DNA from: Photorhabdus heterorhabditis
Lineage (GTDB): Bacteria; Pseudomonadota; Gammaproteobacteria; Enterobacterales; Enterobacteriaceae
Reading direction: 5' to 3'
DNA: 64,000 nt
Assembly: GCF_018448905.1 (NCBI RefSeq)
Contig: NZ_RCWA01000003.1
Location: forward strand, 154,708-218,707
Shown here: one piece after another, positions 40,833-49,801 of the stretch
Layout of the letters: the number at the start of each line of letters is the position of its first letter
Position numbering within the stretch: position 1 is the first letter of the stretch
Notes under the pieces: model-generated
The model's database searches: none
What the model was told of the DNA's origin: nothing
Seen by the model: the letters and a program-made list of their open reading frames with translations, nothing else
Position numbers and translations under genes: made by a program

Positions 40833-41834
40833 TCACAATGGATCAACTTTCAAACAAGACACCGCATGGCGGAAACTTCCCTCCATCAATGGTCGGGTTT
40901 TAGCGCATTCAGGATCTGCCATCGGGCAACGTGTACGAAAAACGCATCCTGACGGCGGATTAATGGGTGATGGTAATTCTCCTTCCAACAGCTCAATGTG
41001 TTTATTTCGCTCTTTATCTGGATCAGGCACGGGTACCGCCGACATCAACGCTTTGGTATAAGGGTGCTGTGGATTATGATAAACCTCATCATAAGTTCCC
41101 AGTTCCACCGCATGCCCAAGGTACATTACCAATACACGGTCAGATATGTGTTTAACCACAGCAAGATCATGAGCAATAAAAATCAGCGACAATCCCATTT
41201 CACGCTGTAATTCCTGTAACAGGTTAACTACCTGAGCTTGAATGGATACATCAAGTGCGGATACCGGCTCATCACAAATCACTAGTTTAGGTTCAAGGAT
41301 AAGCGCCCGTGCAATCCCGATACGCTGACACTGACCACCAGAAAATTCATGAGGGTAACGGTTAATCAGGTTAGGCAATAATCCAACCTTCATCATCATT
41401 GCGCTTACCCGGTCTTTGATTTCCAGCCTTTTCATCTTGGGATGATAAGTACGCAATGGCTCAGCGATAATATCGCCTATCGTCATTCTCGGATTCAACG
41501 ATGCTAATGGGTCCTGAAATATCATCTGGATATCACTGCGAATATCTCGCCACTGCTTATCATTCATATCCAGCAGATTTTGCCCCAACCAAGTTACTGA
41601 ACCACCAGAAGATTTAACCAATCCGATAATTGCACGAGCAAAAGTCGATTTTCCACAACCGGATTCACCAACCACACCAAGGGTTTCGCCTTCATACAGC
41701 CTCAATGTGACACCATCGACCGCTTTCAGCGTTTTTGCTGGTTGCCAGAACCATTGTTTACCATCTTTAATATCAAAGTGAACTTTCAGATCTGCTACTT
41801 CCAGCAGCACGCGTCTTTCTTCAATCGGATTCAT
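40833..41834 (-). CDS. oppF: Oligopeptide ABC transporter ATPase OppF
   Basis: Second ATPase of the oligopeptide permease, 333 aa. Walker A GVVGESGCGKSTFARAIIGL (about residues 54-73), signature FSGGQCQRIGIARALILEP, Walker B LVICDEPVSALDVS, and the C-terminal oligopeptide-transporter segment with four Cys near GCVFRTRCPMADPECAKTRP, which in related proteins binds Fe-S or metal. The start overlaps the oppD stop by 4 bp (ATGA). Confidence 0.97.
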   Translation of the reverse strand: MNPIEERRVLLEVADLKVHFDIKDGKQWFWQPAKTLKAVDGVTLRLYEGETLGVVGESGCGKSTFARAIIGLVKSSGGSVTWLGQNLLDMNDKQWRDIRSDIQMIFQDPLASLNPRMTIGDIIAEPLRTYHPKMKRLEIKDRVSAMMMKVGLLPNLINRYPHEFSGGQCQRIGIARALILEPKLVICDEPVSALDVSIQAQVVNLLQELQREMGLSLIFIAHDLAVVKHISDRVLVMYLGHAVELGTYDEVYHNPQHPYTKALMSAVPVPDPDKERNKHIELLEGELPSPINPPSGCVFRTRCPMADPECAKTRPLMEGSFRHAVSCLKVDPL

Positions 41835-42829
41835 ACCAATTCTCCCGGTGCTTTAAAACAAGCTCGCAAGCGCCCGTTGCCAAAGGTTTCTAATTTTGGT
41901 TCACAATCCACGCAATGACTTACTGAAAACTGGCAGCGTGGCTGGAACGGACACCCTTTCGGCAACCGCAATAAGTTGGGCGGATTCCCCGGGATCGTTA
42001 TCAATGATTCTTCATGACCATCAAGACGGGGAACAGCACCAAGAAGACCAATAGAATAAGGATGAGTTGGTTGATAAAACACGTCACGGGCTGAACCATA
42101 TTCCATCGTTCTCCCTGCATACATTACGAGCACTTTGTCACAAATACCTGCCACGACACCCAAATCATGGGTAATCATAATAATCGCGGTATTAAATTCC
42201 CGTTTCAACTCATTCAAGAGGGTCATAATCTGAGCCTGAACCGTTACATCAAGTGCGGTTGTCGGTTCGTCAGCAATAAGTAATTTTGGTCGGCATAACA
42301 ATGCCATTGCGATCATTACACGTTGACGCATACCACCAGAAAATTCATGAGGATACATGCTCATACGCTTACGCGCTTCCGGCATTTTAACCGCATCCAA
42401 CATCCGAATTGACTCAAGATACGCTTCACTTTTACTCATATGTTTATGCAACATCAATACTTCTGTCAGCTGATCACTGACGCGCATATAGGGATTGAGA
42501 GAAGTCATTGGGTCCTGAAATATCATCGATATTTCTTCCGCTCTCATACGGTTTAGTTCTTTTTCTTGCAGATTAAGAATTTCCCTGCCATTAAAAATAG
42601 CAGAGCCGCCAGTTTTCCCGTTTCTGGCAAGCAATCCCATCAGAGCAAAAGCTGTTTGTGATTTCCCAGAACCAGATTCCCCTACGATCCCCAATGTTTC
42701 CCCGGCCCGTAAATCAAAATTTAACTTATTCACTGCGGTAACATCCCCTTCCGGGGTGCTAAAAGTCACGTTCAAATCTTTAACAACCAACAACGGCTCA
42801 GAGCTATTCTGGTTTTTAACGCTGTTCAT
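41831..42829 (-). CDS. oppD: Oligopeptide ABC transporter ATPase OppD
   Basis: 332 aa. Walker A GIVGESGSGKSQTAFALMGLL, the Q-loop region MIFQDPMTSLNPYM, signature FSGGMRQRVMIAMALLCRP, Walker B LLIADEPTTALDVTVQAQ, and the C-terminal cysteine cluster GCPFQPRCQFSVSHCVDCEP. It pairs with OppF to power the OppBC channel. Confidence 0.97.
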   Translation of the reverse strand: MNSVKNQNSSEPLLVVKDLNVTFSTPEGDVTAVNKLNFDLRAGETLGIVGESGSGKSQTAFALMGLLARNGKTGGSAIFNGREILNLQEKELNRMRAEEISMIFQDPMTSLNPYMRVSDQLTEVLMLHKHMSKSEAYLESIRMLDAVKMPEARKRMSMYPHEFSGGMRQRVMIAMALLCRPKLLIADEPTTALDVTVQAQIMTLLNELKREFNTAIIMITHDLGVVAGICDKVLVMYAGRTMEYGSARDVFYQPTHPYSIGLLGAVPRLDGHEESLITIPGNPPNLLRLPKGCPFQPRCQFSVSHCVDCEPKLETFGNGRLRACFKAPGELV

Positions 42830-42838
42830 GTTACCTCC

Positions 42839-43747
42839 TTAACGATCTTTCGGATCGAGGGCATCACGCAAGCCATCGCCGATAAAGTTAAAACAAAACA
42901 GTGTCACCACCAGAAAACCGGCTGGAAACAACAGCAACCACGGGGAAACTTCCATCGAATTCGCACCATCACTTAACAATGCTCCCCAACTGCTTAACGG
43001 TTCTTGAGTTCCCAATCCCAGAAAACTAAGAAACGACTCAAACAGGATCATGCTTGGTACTAACAAAGATGCATAAACCACCACCACCCCCAATACATTA
43101 GGGACGATATGGCGCAACACAATGTGACGGGTTGATACACCACACACCAGCGCTGCTTCAATAAACTCCTTACGTTTCAAGCTCAGCGTCTGACCGCGGA
43201 CAATACGTGCCATATCCAGCCATGACACCATACCGATAGCGACAAATATCAGTAAAATATTCTGCCCAAAGAAAGTCACCAATAGGATCACAAAAAACAT
43301 GAATGGAAATGAATTAAGAATTTCCAACATACGCATCATAACTGAATCGGTTTTTCCACCCAGATAACCGGATAATGATCCATATAAGGTTCCGACGACT
43401 ACCGCAACCAAAGCGGCTGCCACCCCAACCATCAATGAAATGCGCCCCCCAATGGCAACACGCACCAGCAAATCACGACCGGAAGAATCTGTACCAAAAT
43501 AGTGACCTGATTCAAAATCAGGTGGCATCGACATCATAGCCCAGTCAGTATCATCATAAGTAAATTGCGCTAACATCGGTGCCAGGATCACAAACAAGGT
43601 AATCAAAGATAACAAACACAAGCTGGCAATCGCCGCCCGGTTGTGAATAAAACGACGTCGTGCATCCTGCCATAAACTACGACCTTCAACTTCCAGTTGC
43701 TCAGAGAAATTTTCCAGAGCTTCGCTGTTTTGTTTATTTACTATCAT
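42839..43747 (-). CDS. oppC: Oligopeptide permease OppC
   Basis: 302-aa inner-membrane permease subunit. The N-terminal hydrophilic segment (1-40) is followed by six helices. FGTDSSGRDLLVRVAIGGRIS and the EAA loop EAALVCGVSTRHIVLRHIVPN are characteristic. It lies 9 bp upstream of oppD. Confidence 0.97.
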   Translation of the reverse strand: MIVNKQNSEALENFSEQLEVEGRSLWQDARRRFIHNRAAIASLCLLSLITLFVILAPMLAQFTYDDTDWAMMSMPPDFESGHYFGTDSSGRDLLVRVAIGGRISLMVGVAAALVAVVVGTLYGSLSGYLGGKTDSVMMRMLEILNSFPFMFFVILLVTFFGQNILLIFVAIGMVSWLDMARIVRGQTLSLKRKEFIEAALVCGVSTRHIVLRHIVPNVLGVVVVYASLLVPSMILFESFLSFLGLGTQEPLSSWGALLSDGANSMEVSPWLLLFPAGFLVVTLFCFNFIGDGLRDALDPKDR

Positions 43748-43761
43748 TGCGCGCTCCAGTT

Positions 43762-44682
43762 TTAATAACGGATCTTCGGATCGATAACGGCATACAGCAC
43801 ATCAACAATCGCATTGAACAGAATAGTCAGGCCACCAACCAAAATAGTTAGGCTTAATACCAATGAATAGTCACGGTTCAATGCTCCATTAACAAACAAC
43901 TGCCCTATTCCCGGCAAACCGAAGATCGTTTCAATGACCATCGAGCCAGTGATAATGCCGACAAAAGCAGGTCCCATATAAGAAATAACCGGTAACAATG
44001 CGGGCTTCAAAGCATGGCGGAAAATAATGATGCGCAATGGCAACCCTTTGGCTCGCGCAGTACGAATAAAGTTAGAGTGCAGCACTTCTATCATTGAACT
44101 ACGGGTAATACGGGAGATACTGGCAATATAAGCCAAAGACAATGCCACCATTGGCAATATCATGTACTTCGGTGCTCCGCCATTCCAGCCTCCTCCCGGT
44201 AGCCATTTAAGGTGAATAGCAAATACCAGCACCAGTAACGGTGCCACAACAAAGCTTGGGATAACAACCCCCGTCATGGCGAAACCCATCACTGTATAAT
44301 CCCACTTTGTATTCTGATTAAGTGCAGCAATCACCCCAGCACTGACTCCCAACACAACCGCCATAATAAATGCCGCAGCACCTAACCTGGCAGATACCGG
44401 AAATGCCACGGCGACCAGATCGTTAACGGTATAATCCTTATATTTAAAAGAAGGCCCAAAATCCCCCTTAGTAAGCTGGATTAAGTAATCAAAATATTGT
44501 TTATAAATTGGATCATTTAGATGATATTTCGCTTCAATGTTTGCCAGTACTTCTGGTGGCAACTTCCGTTCACCGGTAAATGGACTGCCTGGCGCCAACC
44601 GCATCATGAAAAACGAAATAGTAATGAGAATCAAAAGTGTCGGGATCGCCTCTAAACAACGACGTAAAATAAATTTAAGCAT
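43762..44682 (-). CDS. oppB: Oligopeptide permease OppB
   Basis: 306-aa permease, E. coli length. N-terminal LKFILRRCLEAIPTLLILI, then MMRLAPGSPF; the EAA loop is TARAKGLPLRIIIFRHALKPA. It ends in YAVIDPKIRY, as in the family. It partners OppC as the transmembrane pore. Confidence 0.97.
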   Translation of the reverse strand: MLKFILRRCLEAIPTLLILITISFFMMRLAPGSPFTGERKLPPEVLANIEAKYHLNDPIYKQYFDYLIQLTKGDFGPSFKYKDYTVNDLVAVAFPVSARLGAAAFIMAVVLGVSAGVIAALNQNTKWDYTVMGFAMTGVVIPSFVVAPLLVLVFAIHLKWLPGGGWNGGAPKYMILPMVALSLAYIASISRITRSSMIEVLHSNFIRTARAKGLPLRIIIFRHALKPALLPVISYMGPAFVGIITGSMVIETIFGLPGIGQLFVNGALNRDYSLVLSLTILVGGLTILFNAIVDVLYAVIDPKIRY

Positions 44683-44768
44683 TGTCCGTTCCTATGTGTT
44701 GGCCCTTAACCCTGGCCTTAAAATAATCTGCCACTAAAAGCAGCCATTTCCAGGCTGCCCTACAACCA

Positions 44769-46409
44769 TTAGTGTTTGATAATATAAAGCTCTTTGGTGC
44801 GTAAATTACCCAAAGGATCTTTCCCTGTATAGCCGCCAACATAGGGCTTCACTAACCGGGTATTCACATAGTAGTAAAGGGGAACAATAGCCGAATCTTT
44901 ATCTAGTTGCTCTTCTGCTTTTTGGTAAACGGCGGTACGCTCATCATCAGTTTTTACTTGCAGGGATTCTTTCATCAGTTTATCAAATTCACTGCTCTTA
45001 TAATGAGCCGTGTTATTACTACTATAAGAAATCATTGAATTTAAGAATGAAGAAGGTTCGTTATAATCAGCGCACCAGCCCGCACGAGCTACGTCATAAT
45101 TGCCCTGATGTCGGGTATCAAGAAACGTTTTCCACTCTTGGTTTTCTAAACGAACATCAGCTCCTAAATTCTTCTTCCAAATAGAAGCTACCGCAATGGC
45201 GATTTTTTTATGTAGATCAGAGGTGTTGTAAAGCAAGTTAAACTTCAATGGATTATCTTTAGTATAGCCAGCTTCAGCCAGTAATTTTTTGGCTTCCTGG
45301 TTGCGCTGTTCCTGACTCCAACCAGTAAACCACACTGGCTTTATTTCTTTCATACCATCAGTAAACGGCGGTGTATAACCTGAAGCCGGGATATCACCCT
45401 GTGCTTTAACTTTATTGGTCACAATGTCTCGATCCATAGCCAATTTCAGTGCAGTACGGACGCGGAGATCATTAAATGGGGGTTTTTCGTTATTAATTTC
45501 GTAGTAATAAGTACATAAAAGTGGGCTAATGCGTAATTCGTCCGGGATCTCTTTCTTCAGCTTCTGGAATAGCTCAATCGGCAAGTTGGTATAAGTCATA
45601 TCAATTTCACCACTGCGATAACGGTTTACATCCGTTACTTCTGAGGAAATTGGCAGGAAAGTGACCTGATCAATAATCGTATTTTTGTTATCCCAATATG
45701 TCGGGCTACGCTCCATCACAATACGCTCATTGACTATCCAGTTTTTCGGTTTGTAAGCTCCATTGCCGACAAAATTCTGTGGCTGAGTCCATTTCTCACC
45801 ATACTTTTCCACTGTAGCTTTATGCACCGGCGACATGGGTGAATGAGCCAAAAGTTTTACCAAATAGGGAACCGCTTCGCTCAATGTTAGCTGTAATGTA
45901 TAGTCATCTAGCGCCTTTACACCCAGAGTGTCCGGTTTCTTTTTACCACTGATAATGTCATCAATATTCATGATATGAGCATACTGGAGAAAACTTGTAT
46001 AGGGAGAAGCCGTATTGGGATCAGCCAGACGTTGCCAACTGTAAACAAAATCCTGAGCAGTGACAGGGTCACCATTAGACCACTTAGCATCTTTGCGCAT
46101 ATGGAATGTCCAGACGGTGAAATCTTTATTTTCCCAACTGATTGCAGAACCCGGCAAAATTTCACCATTTGGTCCAACAACAGTAATGCCTTCGAACAGA
46201 TCGCGAGACAAATGTGACTCTGGCACCCCTTCAATCTTATGCGGGTCCAGCGATTGCGGTTCAGAACCGTTATTACGAACTAAAACCTGTTTATCCGCTA
46301 ATTGAACACCATCAGGCACTTGTGCAGCAAAGACCTGACTTGCCATTACCATACTCAGTGCAGCGCTAATGCTGGCAGTAAGTAATTTCTTTTTAGTTGT
46401 GTTTATCAT
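44769..46409 (-). CDS. oppA: Periplasmic oligopeptide-binding protein OppA, copy 1
   Basis: 546-aa SBP family 5 lipid-free binding protein. The signal peptide spans about residues 1-28 (...ALSMVMASQVFAA), followed by AQVPDGVQLADKQVLVRNNG. The family signature YSWQRLADPNTASPYTSFLQY and WCADYNEPSSFLNSM are present. It lies directly upstream of oppB, the normal oppA place, and 135 bp downstream of a second oppA-like gene. Both copies look intact. Confidence 0.95.
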   Translation of the reverse strand: MINTTKKKLLTASISAALSMVMASQVFAAQVPDGVQLADKQVLVRNNGSEPQSLDPHKIEGVPESHLSRDLFEGITVVGPNGEILPGSAISWENKDFTVWTFHMRKDAKWSNGDPVTAQDFVYSWQRLADPNTASPYTSFLQYAHIMNIDDIISGKKKPDTLGVKALDDYTLQLTLSEAVPYLVKLLAHSPMSPVHKATVEKYGEKWTQPQNFVGNGAYKPKNWIVNERIVMERSPTYWDNKNTIIDQVTFLPISSEVTDVNRYRSGEIDMTYTNLPIELFQKLKKEIPDELRISPLLCTYYYEINNEKPPFNDLRVRTALKLAMDRDIVTNKVKAQGDIPASGYTPPFTDGMKEIKPVWFTGWSQEQRNQEAKKLLAEAGYTKDNPLKFNLLYNTSDLHKKIAIAVASIWKKNLGADVRLENQEWKTFLDTRHQGNYDVARAGWCADYNEPSSFLNSMISYSSNNTAHYKSSEFDKLMKESLQVKTDDERTAVYQKAEEQLDKDSAIVPLYYYVNTRLVKPYVGGYTGKDPLGNLRTKELYIIKH

Positions 46410-46544
46410 CTTTTTCTACTCCAATTTTACATCGCCAGACTTTTATAAGTTGACGGCCCAGAAATAAGGGGCGGATTATCACCTGCATTCAAAAGGAACG
46501 ATTTTGTTTGCAGGACCAGTAACTCTTTTGAGTAAAACTAGTGT

Positions 46545-48182
46545 CTAGTTTTTTATCATATACAGTCGCTTAATATCCATATAATCCAATGGGTCTTTCC
46601 CTGAAAACCCTCCCACTGATGGGCTGACAAGCCGTACACTCACCCGGTAATAAACGGGAATCAATACCGAGTCTTTATCGAGTTGAAATTCAGCCTGCTG
46701 GTATAATTTCTTACGCTCAACAGCATCTTTAGTGATTAACGCCTGCTCCAGATAGTCGTCGAAATTTTTATTCTGATAGAAAGTCGTGTTGTTACTGCTG
46801 CTTGAGAGCAGCATATTTAAAAATGCAGTAGGTTCATTGTAATCAGCACACCAAGTCGCTCTGGTCACCTCATAATTCCCCTCATGGCGGCTTTCGAGAG
46901 AGGTTTTCCATTCCTGATTTTGTAAAATCACATCAGCTCCCAGATTCTTTTTCCACATAGAAGCTGCGGCAATAGCCTGTTGTTTATTTTGATCCGATGT
47001 GTTGTATAACAATGTGAACTTCAGAGGATTTGCTTGATTAAAACCAGCCTGCGCCAATAATTCTCTGGCACGTTTATTACGCTGTTCCTGTGTCCAGTTA
47101 GCCCACTCTGGTTTAGAAAAATCGCCCCCCCCAATAAACGTTGGTGTAAAACCATAAGCGGGTATTTGCCCCTGCCCCATAATTTTTCTAGCAATAATAT
47201 CTCTGTCGAGGCTTAACTTGACTGCTTCACGGACTCTCACATCAGTAAATGGTGGCTTTTTATTATTAATCTCGTAATAAAATGTACAAAGATAAGGACT
47301 AACGCGAACCTGATCAGAGATATCTTTCTTCATTTTCTGATACAGATTAGGAGGAATGGCGTTGTTGGTTATATTTATTTCCCCACTACGATAACGATTA
47401 ATACCGCTAGTTTCCGACTGAAGAGGCAAAAGAGTAGCTTGTTCAATCACTGTCTTCTCGTTATTCCAATATTGTGGGTTACGCTCAAGTACTATTCGCT
47501 CATTCACCACCCACTCTTTCAACCGATATGCCCCATTTCCCACATAATTTTCTGGCAGTGTCCATTTATTGCCAAACTTTTCGACGATATCCTTTTTCAC
47601 GGGTTTCATTGCTGTATGACTGAGCATATTGACAAAATAAGGCACAGGATGCGTCAAAATAACTTGTAAACGATGGTCATCTAGCGCTTTAACACCCAAC
47701 TGATCGGGAGATTTTTTACCCTTCAGAACATCATCAATGTTTTCAACGTAAGCATATTGAAGGTAACTGGCATAAGGTGATCCCACATTTGGATCAGCCA
47801 ATCGTTGCCAGCTATACTCAAAATCGTGTGCAGTGACCGGCGTTCCATCACTCCATTTAGCGTTATCACGCAGATAGAAAGTCCATACCGTGTCACCTTG
47901 ATTTTCCCAATGGCTTGCAACTGCCGGAACGATTTCCCCTTCGGGACCGGTACTCACCAACCCTTCTAATAGATTAAGAATAATGTTGGTTTCCGGCACA
48001 CCTTCAACTTTATGTGGATCAAGTGAGGCAACTTCTACGCCATTATCTACAGTAATCTGCTGTTGATCGGCAAGTTTCACCCCCTCTGGTACCTCAGCAG
48101 CAAACACCGCCGTAACAGGAAATGCCAATAATAAAAATATATTGGAAACAAACTTATATAATTTTAATTGTTTGATCTTCAT
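46545..48182 (-). CDS. oppA: Periplasmic oligopeptide-binding protein OppA, copy 2
   Basis: 545 aa, clearly paralogous to the downstream copy along the whole length: YSWQRLADPNVGSPYASYLQY, GNGAYRLKEWVVNERIVLERN and WCADYNEPTAFLNMLL. The signal peptide is about residues 1-28 (FVSNIFLLLAFPVTAVFAA). Many substitutions separate the copies, so the duplication is old or the copies have diverged in peptide specificity. As the first gene of the operon it probably carries the main promoter. Confidence 0.93.
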   Translation of the reverse strand: MKIKQLKLYKFVSNIFLLLAFPVTAVFAAEVPEGVKLADQQQITVDNGVEVASLDPHKVEGVPETNIILNLLEGLVSTGPEGEIVPAVASHWENQGDTVWTFYLRDNAKWSDGTPVTAHDFEYSWQRLADPNVGSPYASYLQYAYVENIDDVLKGKKSPDQLGVKALDDHRLQVILTHPVPYFVNMLSHTAMKPVKKDIVEKFGNKWTLPENYVGNGAYRLKEWVVNERIVLERNPQYWNNEKTVIEQATLLPLQSETSGINRYRSGEINITNNAIPPNLYQKMKKDISDQVRVSPYLCTFYYEINNKKPPFTDVRVREAVKLSLDRDIIARKIMGQGQIPAYGFTPTFIGGGDFSKPEWANWTQEQRNKRARELLAQAGFNQANPLKFTLLYNTSDQNKQQAIAAASMWKKNLGADVILQNQEWKTSLESRHEGNYEVTRATWCADYNEPTAFLNMLLSSSSNNTTFYQNKNFDDYLEQALITKDAVERKKLYQQAEFQLDKDSVLIPVYYRVSVRLVSPSVGGFSGKDPLDYMDIKRLYMIKN

Positions 48183-48747
48183 TTCTTTCCTCCAGATTTA
48201 GTGAATCTTCTCATTCACTCTGCATATATCCCATAAAGACTGGCATCTTCGCGTTATACACCCCAAAGTAAAATACTTACGGATTAAATATTAAAGACTG
48301 CTTATCATACCAGTTGTTAAATATTCCTTTCATATTGCAAAGATTGACCTTACAAACAACTTATTACAACCTATTACATTAATTGGCAAAAGATCCCAAA
48401 TCACACAACAATACATTGATATATAAAGATTTTTACACAATATGATTAACTAAAACAGGATATAAAGGTAAACCCAAATGAAAATAAACATAATTTTAAC
48501 AAATTGCAATCAATGCAAATTAAAAACCTACATTCATCACAAAACCATGGTGGAAGCAGCCAGTTACACATTGTATAAACAGACCAGAATAATTTAAAAA
48601 ATATTGGATTATTTGTATAAAATTCAGGAAGTACCGATAAAAAAAACGAGAAAAGATGATAAAACAAGCTTTATCATAAAAATGATAAGAATATTATAAT
48701 TTATAATTTGACTAGAAAAAAATTCACCTCTTTTCTCGCAAGTCGTA
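48183..48747. other. Non-coding stretch upstream of opp
   Basis: 565 bp, very AT-rich. It contains the opp promoter region on the right flank of oppA and, near 48657-48678, a TGATAAA / TTTATCA hairpin with a T-rich minus-strand tail that may terminate the MarC-family gene. Nothing else is recognised. Confidence 0.45.
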
Positions 48748-49392
48748 TCAGATTAGCCCCGGAAATAATGCCCTAATCCCTGTCACAATCAGCTCGATTC
48801 CTAAAGACATCAACAACAGCCCCATAATACGGGTGATAACGTTAATTCCCGTCTGCCCAAGGTATTTGACCACTAAAGGAGCGGCTCGAAATAATAACCA
48901 GCAGCAAAAAGCAAACAACGCGCTGGTTAGCGCAAGTCCAATAAAATTTTGCCACCCCTGGTAGCGAGAACTCCAAACAATACAAGAACTGATTGCACCA
49001 GGACCTGCCATTAACGGTAATGCCAATGGCACAACCCCGACACTCTCTCTGATCGCTGTTTCTGATTTTTCCTGCTTATTTTGCTTATCTTCCCCAAGCT
49101 TACCGTTAATCATCGACATAGCGATAGTCACAACAAGAATCCCACCAGCAATACGGAAAGAATCAATGGAAATACCAAACATACGCAGGATCGAATCACC
49201 TAACAGCAAAGCTGTCCATAAAATGATGGCAACAGAAATATTGGCTATAAAATTAGTTTTATTACGGGCAGATTGAGTCTGGTAATGAGTCATGCTAATA
49301 AAAACCGGCAAGATACCAACGGGATTAACTAGCGCAAACAATCCAACAAAAAACTTAATGTAACCAGGAAGATCCAGTAGCAAGTCACTCAC
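48748..49392 (-). CDS. ychE: MarC-family inner-membrane protein YchE
   Basis: 214-aa MarC/YhgN-type multi-pass membrane protein (six helices). FFVGLFALVNPVGILPVFISMT (about residues 14-35), RIAGGILVVTIAMSMI, and VGVVPLALPLMAGPGAISSCI are the family's conserved blocks. Function is uncertain; MarC is not actually needed for multiple antibiotic resistance. It lies between opp and adhE, exactly the ychE place in E. coli. Confidence 0.92.
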   Translation of the reverse strand: MSDLLLDLPGYIKFFVGLFALVNPVGILPVFISMTHYQTQSARNKTNFIANISVAIILWTALLLGDSILRMFGISIDSFRIAGGILVVTIAMSMINGKLGEDKQNKQEKSETAIRESVGVVPLALPLMAGPGAISSCIVWSSRYQGWQNFIGLALTSALFAFCCWLLFRAAPLVVKYLGQTGINVITRIMGLLLMSLGIELIVTGIRALFPGLI

Positions 49393-49667
49393 AAATAACT
49401 CCTCATTGAGCTACGCAGTATTAGTAAGTCTGTTTCCATATGGTCATCCACCAGAATATTATGGAAAACTTAATTTTTTCTTTACATTATACCGATAAGA
49501 TTTCGGTTTCTATCCACTATAACCCATTTTTTAATTAATAATTTCTTATATAAAAAGTTGTTTACTCGATATTTTCGCCAAGTTAATAACTTAATCTTAT
49601 TCACTCTTTTGCCATTCAATTCATATTATCACCCATCAAAGCTGAAAGGAGTCAGCTTTGCATTTGT

Positions 49668-49681
49668 GTGATTAAGATCAA
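49668..49681. promoter_or_regulatory. Candidate FNR site upstream of adhE
   Basis: GTGATTAAGATCAA differs from TTGATnnnnATCAA at one position and lies about 120 bp upstream of the adhE start. adhE is an anaerobic fermentation gene. The 409-bp intergenic region shows no other clear element. Confidence 0.5.
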
Positions 49682-49801
49682 TATATATTTAATACCAAAT
49701 GGTAACCTGTAGCTATCATAAAATCACCAGACTAAATAGTCTGTAAAATACTTTTTTACCTAATATTAAAGATTTTTAATATTTATCAGGAGTCGTTTTT
49801 T

